The notes under the pieces were generated by a model that was not told where the DNA came from, made no database searches, and saw only the letters and a program-made list of their open reading frames with translations. Made by a program: the position numbers and the translations under genes. From NCBI GenBank assembly GCA_019187405.1, contig JABAQZ010000025.1, forward strand, positions 1-64,000: a DNA stretch of 64,000 bases, read 5' to 3'. Of this stretch, positions 1 to 8,680 are shown one piece after another. How positions within the stretch are numbered: position 1 is the first letter of the stretch; each line of letters opens with the position of its first letter. This stretch comes from Ignavibacteria bacterium. GTDB taxonomy: Bacteria > Bacteroidota > Ignavibacteria > Tepidaquicellales > Tepidaquicellaceae.

Positions 1-1
1 G

Positions 2-2059
2 TTCTGGCTGCAACCTCTGCCGACTGGCGCAACGCTTAACTCGGTTGATTTCTGGGACAGAAATACAGGGTATACCTGCGGCAAAGCCGGAACGGTAACC
101 AAGACAACTAACGGCGGAATGAACTGGGTGTTGCTGGGACAGATAACTTCAAAGGATTTGAATGACATCGAATGCATTGATTTAAATACTTGCATTGTTG
201 TTGGTGACAGCGGATATATAGCAAAGACAACAAATGAAGGATTGAACTGGGTAGTTGTCCCAAGCGGAGTACCGGGTATTTTACTGGATGTTGATTTTCC
301 GACAGCAAATACCGGATATATAAGCGGTGCATCCGGCAAAGTACTAAAATCAACAAACGGTGGAGCTAACTGGATAGCACAAAATGCTGGAGTATCATCA
401 ACATTATTTCATGTATCATTCATAAATCCGTTAAAAGGCGCGATGGCAGGAATAAATAATATTTATACTACAACAAACGGTGGAAATAACTGGACTATAC
501 ATCACTTGGGAACATTCTTTGATTATTTTCCATCAGTACAATATATAAACGATTCTACAATCTATGGATTGTTTGGAACAGTAGCAGAAAGTGAAAAAAT
601 ATTTATTTCTAACAATGGTGGTATAAGTTGGAGTAATTATGTAATTGAAAGTAGTATACCTGATGACATTTCGAGAGCAATGATATTCAAAAACGAATCA
701 ACAGGATTTGTAGTAACACAGATAGGAGATATTCACAAAACTACAAATAGTGGAGTAAACTGGTTCAGAGATACTTCATTTACACCAGAGAATCCGGATT
801 CGGATGTATTTTTAGATATAAATACAACCGAACAGAATTATTTTTATGCAGTTGGTTCAGGGGGAGTAATAGTAAATACGACAAACACGGGTGAACATTG
901 GCAAAGACAGACAGGAGTTCAGGAGACATACAACGACGTATTTTTTATAGGTGAAAATACCGGTTATACAGTTGGAGAAAAAGGAATATTGAAAAAGACG
1001 ACAGATGCCGGGTACAGTTGGAACAGAATAAACCTAAATACAAGTCTTGGAATAAAGAAAATAGTCTTTACCGATTTAAATACGGGATACTTATGCGGAG
1101 ATTCAGGACTTGTGATGAAAACAAATAATGGAGGAATGAATTGGAAAAATCAAAACACACCTGCAGGAGATACGGGATTTACGAGTTTAAACTTTATCGA
1201 TAGCAATCAAGGATTTATTGGAACAAATAATGGATCAATTTATAAAACTACTAATTCAGGAATAAATTGGGTACACAATTTTACTACAAGTTATGGAGGA
1301 GGTGTTTTTCATGATATTGATTTTTATGATGAAACAAATGGAGCAGTTGCCTCAGATATAGCAATTTATTTAACAACAAATTCTGGAGAAAGTTGGAATT
1401 CCACATTATTTCCTTTCAGTGTATTAAATTCAATTGAATATATAGATACTTTAATAATTATATCAGGTGGTTTTAATAGTGAAAGCCCGTTAATAATAAA
1501 ATCAACGAACGGAGGAATAAACTGGTTTAACCAGAGTGTATCACATATAATAACTTCAATTCAGTTTCTGGATAATAACTACGGAATGTTGTGCGGATAT
1601 AATGGAAAAATCTCAAAGACGACAAACGGAGGATTAAACTGGATACTTCTTCCTGGAACAGCCACAGAAAGACTTAATTCTATATATTTTGTCAATTCCA
1701 ATACAGGATATTCTGTCGGCATAGCAGGACAAATAATAAAGACAACCAATGGGGGGTTGTCTTTTATAAACAATAATCAAACAATTAAGACCGATGATTA
1801 TAGATTATATCAGAATTATCCAAATCCTTTTAATCCATCTACACAAATTAAGTATTCATTAAATAAATCGTCAACAGTTATGATAAAAGTACATGACATA
1901 TCAGGAAGAGAAGTGAACACAATACTAAATCAATACAAACAGCCCGGAGTGTACATTGAAACATTTAACGCCATTAATCTTTCAAGCGGAATATATTTCT
2001 ACACTTTATACACAGACGGATTGCAAGTTAGTACAAAGAAGTTTATACTGTTGAAGTAA
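2..2059 (+). CDS. Secreted Ycf48/BNR-repeat protein with T9SS type A sorting domain (5'-truncated)
   Basis: The reading frame is open from base 2, so the gene starts before the window; an internal Met at 119 is not the true start. The visible 685 or so residues are a run of repeats of roughly 40-50 residues, each ending in a motif such as TTNGGMNW or STNGGANW. This is the signature of Ycf48-like/BNR (Asp-box) beta-propeller repeats. The last 80 or so residues begin YQNYPNPFNPSTQIKYSL and end KKFILLK, a typical T9SS C-terminal sorting domain, so the protein is probably exported through the SprA-containing channel encoded at 20582-27178 and either released or anchored at the surface. The propeller suggests a binding or adhesion role, but no enzyme motif is visible. 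The signal peptide is outside the window. The family call is firm; the substrate is unknown. Confidence 0.85.
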   Translation, partial: FWLQPLPTGATLNSVDFWDRNTGYTCGKAGTVTKTTNGGMNWVLLGQITSKDLNDIECIDLNTCIVVGDSGYIAKTTNEGLNWVVVPSGVPGILLDVDFPTANTGYISGASGKVLKSTNGGANWIAQNAGVSSTLFHVSFINPLKGAMAGINNIYTTTNGGNNWTIHHLGTFFDYFPSVQYINDSTIYGLFGTVAESEKIFISNNGGISWSNYVIESSIPDDISRAMIFKNESTGFVVTQIGDIHKTTNSGVNWFRDTSFTPENPDSDVFLDINTTEQNYFYAVGSGGVIVNTTNTGEHWQRQTGVQETYNDVFFIGENTGYTVGEKGILKKTTDAGYSWNRINLNTSLGIKKIVFTDLNTGYLCGDSGLVMKTNNGGMNWKNQNTPAGDTGFTSLNFIDSNQGFIGTNNGSIYKTTNSGINWVHNFTTSYGGGVFHDIDFYDETNGAVASDIAIYLTTNSGESWNSTLFPFSVLNSIEYIDTLIIISGGFNSESPLIIKSTNGGINWFNQSVSHIITSIQFLDNNYGMLCGYNGKISKTTNGGLNWILLPGTATERLNSIYFVNSNTGYSVGIAGQIIKTTNGGLSFINNNQTIKTDDYRLYQNYPNPFNPSTQIKYSLNKSSTVMIKVHDISGREVNTILNQYKQPGVYIETFNAINLSSGIYFYTLYTDGLQVSTKKFILLK

Positions 2060-2069
2060 ATTAAGTCTA

Positions 2070-2238
2070 AATCACGGATTAAACCGATTACACCGATTAT
2101 ACTGATTAAATAAGATTAATACAAAAAATTTCTAAACTGAGATCATATACGTTACTAACCTGAAGTTTCAAAGGAATAGAATAGTATAGTTTAGACAACC
2201 AATCCGTGCAATCACTTAATCCGTGCAAATCCGTGATT
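2070..2238. repeat. Short inverted-repeat (MITE-like) element, copy A
   Basis: The left end AATCACGGATT (2070-2080) and right end AATCCGTGATT (2228-2238) are perfect 11-bp inverted repeats. The outer flanks also partly match as inverted repeats (GTCT outside the left end, AGAC outside the right end). The roughly 150-bp interior has no ORF. Copy A has four extra bases near 2190 compared with copies B and C. No transposase is encoded. This could be a non-autonomous mobile element or a structured intergenic repeat. Confidence 0.55.
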
Positions 2239-2367
2239 CAGACAATTAAACAGAAAAATCAAGTAATCAATAAATACAACATCAACAGTCATGAAAAAAA
2301 CATGACATATAAGGAAGCGTAATCAATATTTTTCTAAATCAGATCAGACAATCCGGTGCGATGTCTG

Positions 2368-2540
2368 AATCACTGATTAAACGGATTACACCGATTACAC
2401 CGATTAAACTGATTAAATAAGATTAATATAAAAAATTTCTAAACTGAGATCATATACGTTACTAACCTGAAGTTTCAAAGGAATAGAATAGTATAGACAA
2501 CCAATCCGTGCAATCACTTAATCCATGCAAATCCGTGATT
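2368..2540. repeat. Short inverted-repeat (MITE-like) element, copy B
   Basis: Left end AATCACTGATT (2368-2378), right end AATCCGTGATT (2530-2540), 173 bp. It is nearly identical to copy C at 3119-3291. It is preceded by a perfect 7-bp inverted repeat, TCAGACA (2344-2350) and TGTCTGA (2362-2368), which looks like the abutting outer flanks of two neighbouring elements. Confidence 0.55.
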
Positions 2541-3118
2541 CAGACAATTAAACAACCAAAGCAAAGTTCAAACAACCAATCCGTGTAATCACTTAATCCG
2601 TGCAAATCCGTGATTCAGACAAATAAACAGAAAAATCAAATTCCAGACAACCAATCCGTGTAATCACTTAATCGGTGCAAATCCGTGATTCAGACAATTA
2701 AACAGCCAAATCAAATTCCGGACTACAATCCGTGTAATCATATAATCCATGCAAATCCGTGATTCAGACAATTAAACAACCAAAGCAAAGTTCAAACAAC
2801 CAATCCGTGTAATCACTTAATCCGTGCAAATCCGTGATTCAGACAAATAAACAGAAAAATCAAATTCCAGACAACCAATCCGTGTAATCACTTAATCCGT
2901 GCAAATCCGTGATTCAGACAATTAAACAGCCAAATCAAATTCCGGACTCCAATCCGTGCAATCACTTAATCCGTGCAAATCCGTGATTCAGACAAATAAA
3001 CAGAAAAAGCAAGTAATCAATAAATACAACATCAACAGTCATGAAAAAATGCATGACATATAAGGAAGCGAAATCAATATTTTTCTAAATCAGCTCAGAC
3101 AATCCGGTGCGATGTCTG

Positions 3119-3291
3119 AATCACTGATTAAACGGATTACACCGATTACACCGATTAAACTGATTAAATAAGATTAATATAAAAAATTTCTAAACTGAGA
3201 TCATATACGTTACTAACCTGAAGTTTCAAAGGAATAGAATAGTATAGACAACCAATCCGTGTAATCACTTAATCCGTGCAAATCCGTGATT
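3119..3291. repeat. Short inverted-repeat (MITE-like) element, copy C
   Basis: Left end AATCACTGATT (3119-3129), right end AATCCGTGATT (3281-3291), 173 bp. With its upstream flank, including the hairpin with stem GTCATG/CATGAC near 3039, it repeats the block around copy B almost base for base. A segment of about 300 bp has therefore been duplicated. Confidence 0.55.
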
Positions 3292-3749
3292 CAGACAATA
3301 AACAGCCAAAGCAAATTCCGGACTCTAATCCGTGTAATCACTTAATCCGTGCAAATCCGTGATTCAGACAAATAAACAGCCAAATCAAATTCCAGACAAC
3401 TAATCCGTGTAATCACTTAATTCATGCAAATCCGTGATTCAGACAATAAACAGCCAAATCAAATTCCGGACTCCAATCCGTGCAATCACTTAATCCGTAC
3501 AAATCCGTGATTCAGACAATTAATCATGATTCCTTGTCTGAAATGTGGTTATTGCGATTAACATGATTTTTATGAATTAAAAAATAGGCTAATGAAATTT
3601 TCATTAAGAATCGGAAAATTAGTAACAAGAAAAAATCAACCGAGCAACCATTTTTTATGCAGTTCATTTCAATTTAGTATTTCATAATTTTAAGTGTTAT
3701 AAAATCAAAAATACTTTTTACTATTCTATATATTTAATTTAAATACATC

Positions 3750-6128
3750 ATGGAAAATATTGATTACACTTTAGTTGCTCCTGTAATACCTGGATTTTCG
3801 CAAAGGAGAGGAAAGTATTATGAAATATCCGAAATTCTGAAAACCGGTCTTCAAGCTGAAGAAAAGACTGTAGCACTTTTTGAAAGAGCTGATATTTTAT
3901 ACAGAACTTTGTGCGCTGTACTTTATAATTTTGTTCCGACCAGCGGACATCCGGGAGGTTCGATTTCGTCGGGGAGATTTGTCTCATCATTAATTTATAA
4001 TTATCTGGATTTTGATATTGCAAAACCTTTTGCTGATGAAAATGATCTTGTGGTTTATGCTGCAGGTCATAAAGCGCTGGGACTTTATGCAATGTGGGCT
4101 TTGAGAAATGAATTTGTGCGAACATTCAAACCGGAACTACTTCCTGATGAAAAGTATCAACTGAGATTTGAAGACCTGCTGGGATTCAGAAAAAATCCTA
4201 CTAATACTCTGCCTCTTTTTAAAAAATTTGTTTCAAAAGCTCTCGACGGTCATCCGACTCCGGCAACACCGCACGTTAAAGTTGCCACCGGAGCAAGTGG
4301 AGTAGGCATACCTTCTTCATTTGGAGTTGCACTCGGCGCTCTTGATTATTTCGGCGAGAATGCTCCGTATATAAACGTTGTCGAAGGCGAAGGAGGCATG
4401 ACCCCGGGAAGAGTGGCCGAAGCATTTGCTGCCGCTTCAGCAATGAGATTATACAATATCATTCTGCACATTGATTACAATCAAGCTTCGATTGATTCAA
4501 ACAGAGTCTGCAGAGATGGCGATCTAAAAGGAGATTATGTACAATGGAATCCAATGGAATTGTGTTATCTTCATGATTTTAATGTAATTCATGTGGATGA
4601 CGGCAAAGACTTCAGGCAGATTATGGCTGCTCAGTCTTTTGCAAAATCATTAAACAATAAAATGCCTACAGCTATAGTTTACAGAACAGTAAAGGGCTGG
4701 AAATACGGTATCGAAGGAAAAGCTTCTCATGGTGCTGGACATAAAATGAATTCGGAAGGTTATTACAACTCATGTAAAGAATTTGAAGATACATTCGGTT
4801 TGAATATTCCGAGATTGAAAGGAGATACTTCGCAGGAAAATATAGAAAGATGTTTTTATGATACGCTGCTTACAATCAGAGAAGCAATTAGCAACGATAA
4901 ATCATTTTCGTTTTTTGCAGATTCGATTTTAAAAGCTAAAAATAGAATTGTCAGTAGAAATAGAATTCCAAAAAAAAATAAACCTGATCTTGATCACATA
5001 TATAAGATAAATATAATTTCATCGGAGAAAATTCCGGATGAACTGAACATAAAGCCCGGAGAAATTACGACGCTGCGATCAGTACTTGGTACATCTCTTG
5101 GCTACATTAACAGAATTTCAAATGGTGCGGTAATCGGAGTTGCAGCTGATCTTCTTGGTTCTACTTCAGTTAATCTGCTTGGAAAAGGTTTTCAAGAAGG
5201 ATTTTATGATGCGGTTGATAATCCTGATTCAAGAATACTTGCTGTAGGAGGAATATGTGAGGATGCAATCGGAGGAATGATGGCCGGATTGTCAGCCTTC
5301 GGAAAGCACATAGGTGTTAGCTCTTCTTATGGAGCTTTTATTTCTGCGATGGAACACACTGCTGCTCGTCTTCACGGAATCGGTGAGCAGAATAAAGTCT
5401 TGCACTACGGCGGACATTTTAATACATGGATACTTATCAATGCGCATGCAGGATTAAAGACGGGTGAAGACGGACCGACTCATGCAGACCCTCAATGTCT
5501 TCAGCTTATTCAGGAAAATTTCCCGCCGGGAATTTTGATTACCATTACTCCATGGGAGCCCGGTGAAATCTGGCCGCTTCTTGTGGAAGGATTGAATAAA
5601 AGACCAGCAGTCTTATCTCCTTTTGTTACAAGACCAAATGAACCTGTGATTGACAGAAAAAAACTAAATCTTGCTCCCGCTACTGATGCAGTAAAAGGCG
5701 TTTATGCATTGAGGAAAGCTGATGAGTCACAGAAATTGGATGGATCAGTGATATTGCAGGAAAGCGGCGTAACTCTGGAATTTATTACAAAAGTATTGCC
5801 GAAATTGGATAAAGCAGGATTTAATATGAATATTTATCATATCTCGAGCGCTGAACTTTATGATGCACATTCAAAAGAAGAAAGAGAAAAACTACTTCCA
5901 TATCAAATTCGAAATACTGCTCTTGGAATTACAGGTTTTACATTGCCTACCATGTATAAATGGATTACGAGTTTTGACGGAAGATATAATATACTTCACC
6001 CATTCAGAAATGGTTATTATCTCGGCAGCGGAACAGCAGAAAGCGTCCTGCTTCAGGCAGGGCTCGATGCTGATTCGATGTATGATGAAGTAGTAAAGTA
6101 TATAGAGCATTCGGTAAAGAAGAAATAA
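3750..6128 (+). CDS. Transketolase-family thiamine-diphosphate enzyme, long form
   Basis: This is a 792-residue ThDP-dependent enzyme of the transketolase family, which transfers two-carbon units between ketose and aldose phosphates. Seen in the sequence: SGHPGGS (about 65-71), AGHKALGLYA (about 105), the GHP...ATGASGVGI segment (about 168-187), the cofactor motif GEGGMTPGR followed by NIILHIDYNQ (about 212-245), and EDGPTHADPQ in the pyrimidine domain. The motif order is N-terminal PP domain, Pyr domain, C-terminal domain, as in single-chain transketolases. It is about 100 residues longer than the usual 650-690, and GDG is GEG. A strong hairpin terminator follows at 6158. Alternatives are a transketolase-like enzyme with another acceptor; the phosphoketolase signature is absent. 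A separate C-terminal-only transketolase subunit lies at 54172. Confidence 0.8.
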   Translation: MENIDYTLVAPVIPGFSQRRGKYYEISEILKTGLQAEEKTVALFERADILYRTLCAVLYNFVPTSGHPGGSISSGRFVSSLIYNYLDFDIAKPFADENDLVVYAAGHKALGLYAMWALRNEFVRTFKPELLPDEKYQLRFEDLLGFRKNPTNTLPLFKKFVSKALDGHPTPATPHVKVATGASGVGIPSSFGVALGALDYFGENAPYINVVEGEGGMTPGRVAEAFAAASAMRLYNIILHIDYNQASIDSNRVCRDGDLKGDYVQWNPMELCYLHDFNVIHVDDGKDFRQIMAAQSFAKSLNNKMPTAIVYRTVKGWKYGIEGKASHGAGHKMNSEGYYNSCKEFEDTFGLNIPRLKGDTSQENIERCFYDTLLTIREAISNDKSFSFFADSILKAKNRIVSRNRIPKKNKPDLDHIYKINIISSEKIPDELNIKPGEITTLRSVLGTSLGYINRISNGAVIGVAADLLGSTSVNLLGKGFQEGFYDAVDNPDSRILAVGGICEDAIGGMMAGLSAFGKHIGVSSSYGAFISAMEHTAARLHGIGEQNKVLHYGGHFNTWILINAHAGLKTGEDGPTHADPQCLQLIQENFPPGILITITPWEPGEIWPLLVEGLNKRPAVLSPFVTRPNEPVIDRKKLNLAPATDAVKGVYALRKADESQKLDGSVILQESGVTLEFITKVLPKLDKAGFNMNIYHISSAELYDAHSKEEREKLLPYQIRNTALGITGFTLPTMYKWITSFDGRYNILHPFRNGYYLGSGTAESVLLQAGLDADSMYDEVVKYIEHSVKKK

Positions 6129-6157
6129 ACAGTAAATAATTTTATTATCAGAAAAAA

Positions 6158-6204
6158 CTTCACTTTCCTAATTTAAATCTGGAAAGTGAAGCAGTTTTAT
6201 TTTT
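6158..6204 (+). terminator. Rho-independent terminator after the long transketolase gene
   Basis: An 11-bp perfect stem, CTTCACTTTCC (6158-6168) and GGAAAGTGAAG (6181-6191), encloses a 12-nt loop and is followed by a T-rich tract. It lies 29 bp after the stop codon at 6128. Confidence 0.85.
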
Positions 6205-6490
6205 AAATTAAATCTTGTAAAAATATTTGTAAAGATTTTCCAATATCCGAATCTCCAAAAATATTTGATACGTTGTTTTCATTTAATGAATTGTTACATT
6301 ATGGAGCAATATTTTTTCCTCTTACTTCGGAAGTAACATATCCGGTTTCAATAACTGCTGCTTCTTTATCCTATTCCAATCCGACAGATATTTGAACAAC
6401 TTCATCATGATTTATTTTGTATTTTTTTAAAAAATACCAGATCATTTTTAAAAAAACATCAGTGGTAATCTTAGTGAGCCTCTTTCTTTA
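6203..6490 (-). pseudogene. Decayed protein-coding gene of unknown family
   Basis: On the minus strand, one frame ending in TAA at 6203-6205 reads as protein-like sequence for about 95 codons but has two internal stops (TAG and TAA). Readable pieces are KITTDVFLKMIWYFLKKYK, NHDEVVQISVGLE, DKEAAVIETGYVTSEVRGKN and FGDSDIGKSLQIFLQDLI. The frame is constant across about 270 bp, which argues for a gene inactivated by point mutation. I do not recognise the family. Confidence 0.5.
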
Positions 6491-6946
6491 TTAAAACTAT
6501 TTTTTTTCAACCTGCGCCTAAGGAAAATTCTCCCCTGATCTATCCCAGAAGCTAATTCCTTATAAAGCTGTTACTAATGGAAAAATGAAAATTATCTATA
6601 TATTGAGTATATGATTTTGATACAACACTCAAAAGTAAAGTAGGTATTGCCGTATAAATTAATTTTGTCTTGATTAATTAATATGAAATCAACTATCTGT
6701 TTTTATGAAAAAGTTTAAATTAAATGTAAAGTAAAATAAATAAATAAATTGAATGAAGAATTCGAAAAGTTTTAAGTTAATTATTCGGCAGTTAGTATAC
6801 TCTTAATTTTAGGTTAATTGCAATTCGCAAACCGAAATTATAAACTTTAATATGTAAAAGCCGCAGGTTATTTTAACTACAAAAATCCCGGAAACAATAT
6901 CAGTAAAACTATATTTTAAAAATTTCTTAAACAAATTTATTAAGTT
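6491..6946. other. AT-rich intergenic stretch with possible remnants of a secreted-protein gene
   Basis: There is no intact gene. From 6754 the plus strand can be read with frame shifts as a Met-Lys start, a hydrophobic stretch, NCNSQTEIINF, and then KAAGYFNYKNPGNNISKTIF before a stop. This is compatible with a degraded lipoprotein or secreted-protein gene, but it is short and speculative. The rest is AT-rich with no repeats or hairpins that stand out. Confidence 0.25.
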
Positions 6947-8449
6947 ATGAAAAAAATAATTTACATTTTAATATTTACCGCCTTGTTTGTGGGTTCGTTG
7001 CAATCACAAACATGGCTGCAGAGATTAAACGGCAGGGGAGTGTGGTCGCTTGCAAAAGATAACAATGGAAATATTTTTGCCGGAGGACTTACGGGAGGAA
7101 ATTCAAGAATTTACAAATCAACTGACGGAGGTGATAACTGGGATACCATCCATATTGGAGCAGGTCAGACGATGTGGGATTTTAGCTTTGACCAGTCAGG
7201 AACTATGTATGTAGCAAATTATTCAACGGGACTTTTGAAATCAACAAATGGCGGAATTAATTTTACGCTTATACCACCTTCAGTTTTCAATTTTAAAAAC
7301 CTGCAAGGTGTGGAATGCGGAAGTAACGGTTACATCTATGTTACAACATCAACGGGATTTATGAGAAGTACTGATAATGGAACTACTTTTACAGAGACAG
7401 GATTAAGCGGATTAAACTGCCTGCCGCTTTTAATTGATATTGACAGCGCAAATATTATTTATGTTGGTGTAACCGGAGCCTCTTCTGTCGGATTTTACAG
7501 ATCCACAGATTATGGACAGACTTTTAGCGTTAATCTTAATCCCGGATTAAACGGATATAATATTGTTCAGGCAAACGACGGAGCAGTGTATATGGTTACT
7601 ACAACTTCCCCTTATTTATTCAGTAAATCACTAAACAAAGGATTGACATGGACATTTCCGAGCAATCTTCCTTCTGCACAACGAGGCATTACTTACAGCA
7701 TTTCAGGAAATATTTTTACTTCGGGAAACGGCGGAGTGCATAGATCAACAAACTCAGGAAGCTCATTTACAAATTATAACTTCAGCACAACTGCTACTCC
7801 TATCTTATCCGTTAAGCGTAATTCAGATTTACTTTTATTTGCAGGAACTACAGGCGCATCAGCAGGAGGTGTTTGGAAATGCATTGAAGGAACTGCTCCT
7901 GTAATTAATCTTGATTTAAAAATGACAGCCGAAGGATTGTATAATGTTCCCTCAAACACTCTTAACAGAAAAGATACAGTTAAGCTCTATTTAAGAGAAT
8001 CAGTACCGCCTTACAGGTTAAGAGATTCCTCTTCTGGTGTGATTGATTCCGTATCATTCAGCAATGTATTTACATTTACAAACACTATTTCCGGAGTTTA
8101 CTATCTTGTTGTCAAACATCACAATACAATTGAAACGTGGTCTAAAAACGGAGGAGAAAATTTAATAACCGACGGCATTATAAACAATTATGATTTTACC
8201 GATGTTCAGTCAAAAGCTTATGGAAATAATCTTATATTAAAAGGTAGCAAGTATTGTATTTACAGCGGAGACGTTACACAGGAAGGAATAATAGATGGTT
8301 CAGATCTTTCACTTATAGACAATGATGCCTCCAATTTTGTAACTGGTTATGTGCCGACTGACATTGACGGTAATTACTTTGTTGATGCCAGTGATGCTTC
8401 CATTACTGACAATAATGCAGCGGCATTTATTCAGACTATAAGACCTTAA
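6947..8449 (+). CDS. Secreted BNR/Ycf48-repeat protein with dockerin-like C-terminus
   Basis: 500 residues. A signal peptide is visible (KK then a hydrophobic stretch, with likely cleavage near LQSQ at about 20). Residues 25-310 carry degenerate repeats with motifs such as KSTDGGDNW, KSTNGGINF, RSTDNGTTF and RSTNSGSSF, consistent with a Ycf48/BNR beta-propeller. The C-terminal 65 or so residues contain two calcium-loop-like segments, GDVTQEGIIDGSDLSLIDN and TDIDGNYFVDASDASITDN. These resemble dockerin type I/EF-hand repeats and are common at the ends of secreted Ignavibacteria proteins. No 'PNPFNPST' T9SS domain is present, so the secretion route may differ from that of the protein at the left edge. 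It is probably extracellular and binding rather than catalytic; the partner is unknown. Confidence 0.75.
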   Translation: MKKIIYILIFTALFVGSLQSQTWLQRLNGRGVWSLAKDNNGNIFAGGLTGGNSRIYKSTDGGDNWDTIHIGAGQTMWDFSFDQSGTMYVANYSTGLLKSTNGGINFTLIPPSVFNFKNLQGVECGSNGYIYVTTSTGFMRSTDNGTTFTETGLSGLNCLPLLIDIDSANIIYVGVTGASSVGFYRSTDYGQTFSVNLNPGLNGYNIVQANDGAVYMVTTTSPYLFSKSLNKGLTWTFPSNLPSAQRGITYSISGNIFTSGNGGVHRSTNSGSSFTNYNFSTTATPILSVKRNSDLLLFAGTTGASAGGVWKCIEGTAPVINLDLKMTAEGLYNVPSNTLNRKDTVKLYLRESVPPYRLRDSSSGVIDSVSFSNVFTFTNTISGVYYLVVKHHNTIETWSKNGGENLITDGIINNYDFTDVQSKAYGNNLILKGSKYCIYSGDVTQEGIIDGSDLSLIDNDASNFVTGYVPTDIDGNYFVDASDASITDNNAAAFIQTIRP

Positions 8450-8680
8450 AATTGACTGATATTAAATGTGATATAATTCTGAGTTTATATTGACAATTTC
8501 ATAAGCCGTTAAATATAAATCCTTTATGTTTATTCGGAATTCAAAACTTTGGTTTAAATTAAAATGAAATCCAGGATGAAATTTTATTTTCATTGAAACG
8601 CTGCCGGTAAATATGAAGATGAGAAAAAATTATGCAGTGAGATTTTTAATCCGTTAGAGAAGTTGTCTTGTCCGATTATT

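Larger units (their letters stand above)
2062..3524. repeat. Intergenic array of nested direct and inverted AATCCGTG-type repeats
   Basis: This stretch holds no gene. It carries twelve copies of a unit of about 75 bp, beginning at 2201, 2503, 2578, 2653, 2727, 2802, 2877, 2951, 3254, 3327, 3402 and 3475. Each unit contains three spaced AATCCGTG-like words and ends in AATCCGTGATTCAGACAA. Spacing is 73-75 bp inside each run. Two gaps of 302-303 bp (2201 to 2503, and 2951 to 3254) hold a second, nearly identical sequence block. The left part of that block carries the inverse word family (AATCACGGATT, ACCGATTACACCGATTA). The array is AT-rich with stops in all frames. It looks like clustered copies of a short inverted-repeat element plus tandem amplification of its right end. 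Confidence 0.9.

Noticed and set aside
2201-3524. CRISPR array
   Set aside because: The repeated unit is about 75 bp and contiguous, and the parts between copies of its core are themselves repeated. There are no unique spacers and no cas genes nearby.
3591-3605. Perfect palindrome AATGAAATTTTCATT upstream of the long transketolase gene
   Set aside because: It has no loop and is A/T-rich, and is not repeated elsewhere as an operator would be. Insufficient to call a regulatory site.
3750-6128. Phosphoketolase annotation for the 792-residue enzyme
   Set aside because: The length is close to that of phosphoketolases, but the N-terminal phosphoketolase signature is missing and the transketolase motif set is present.
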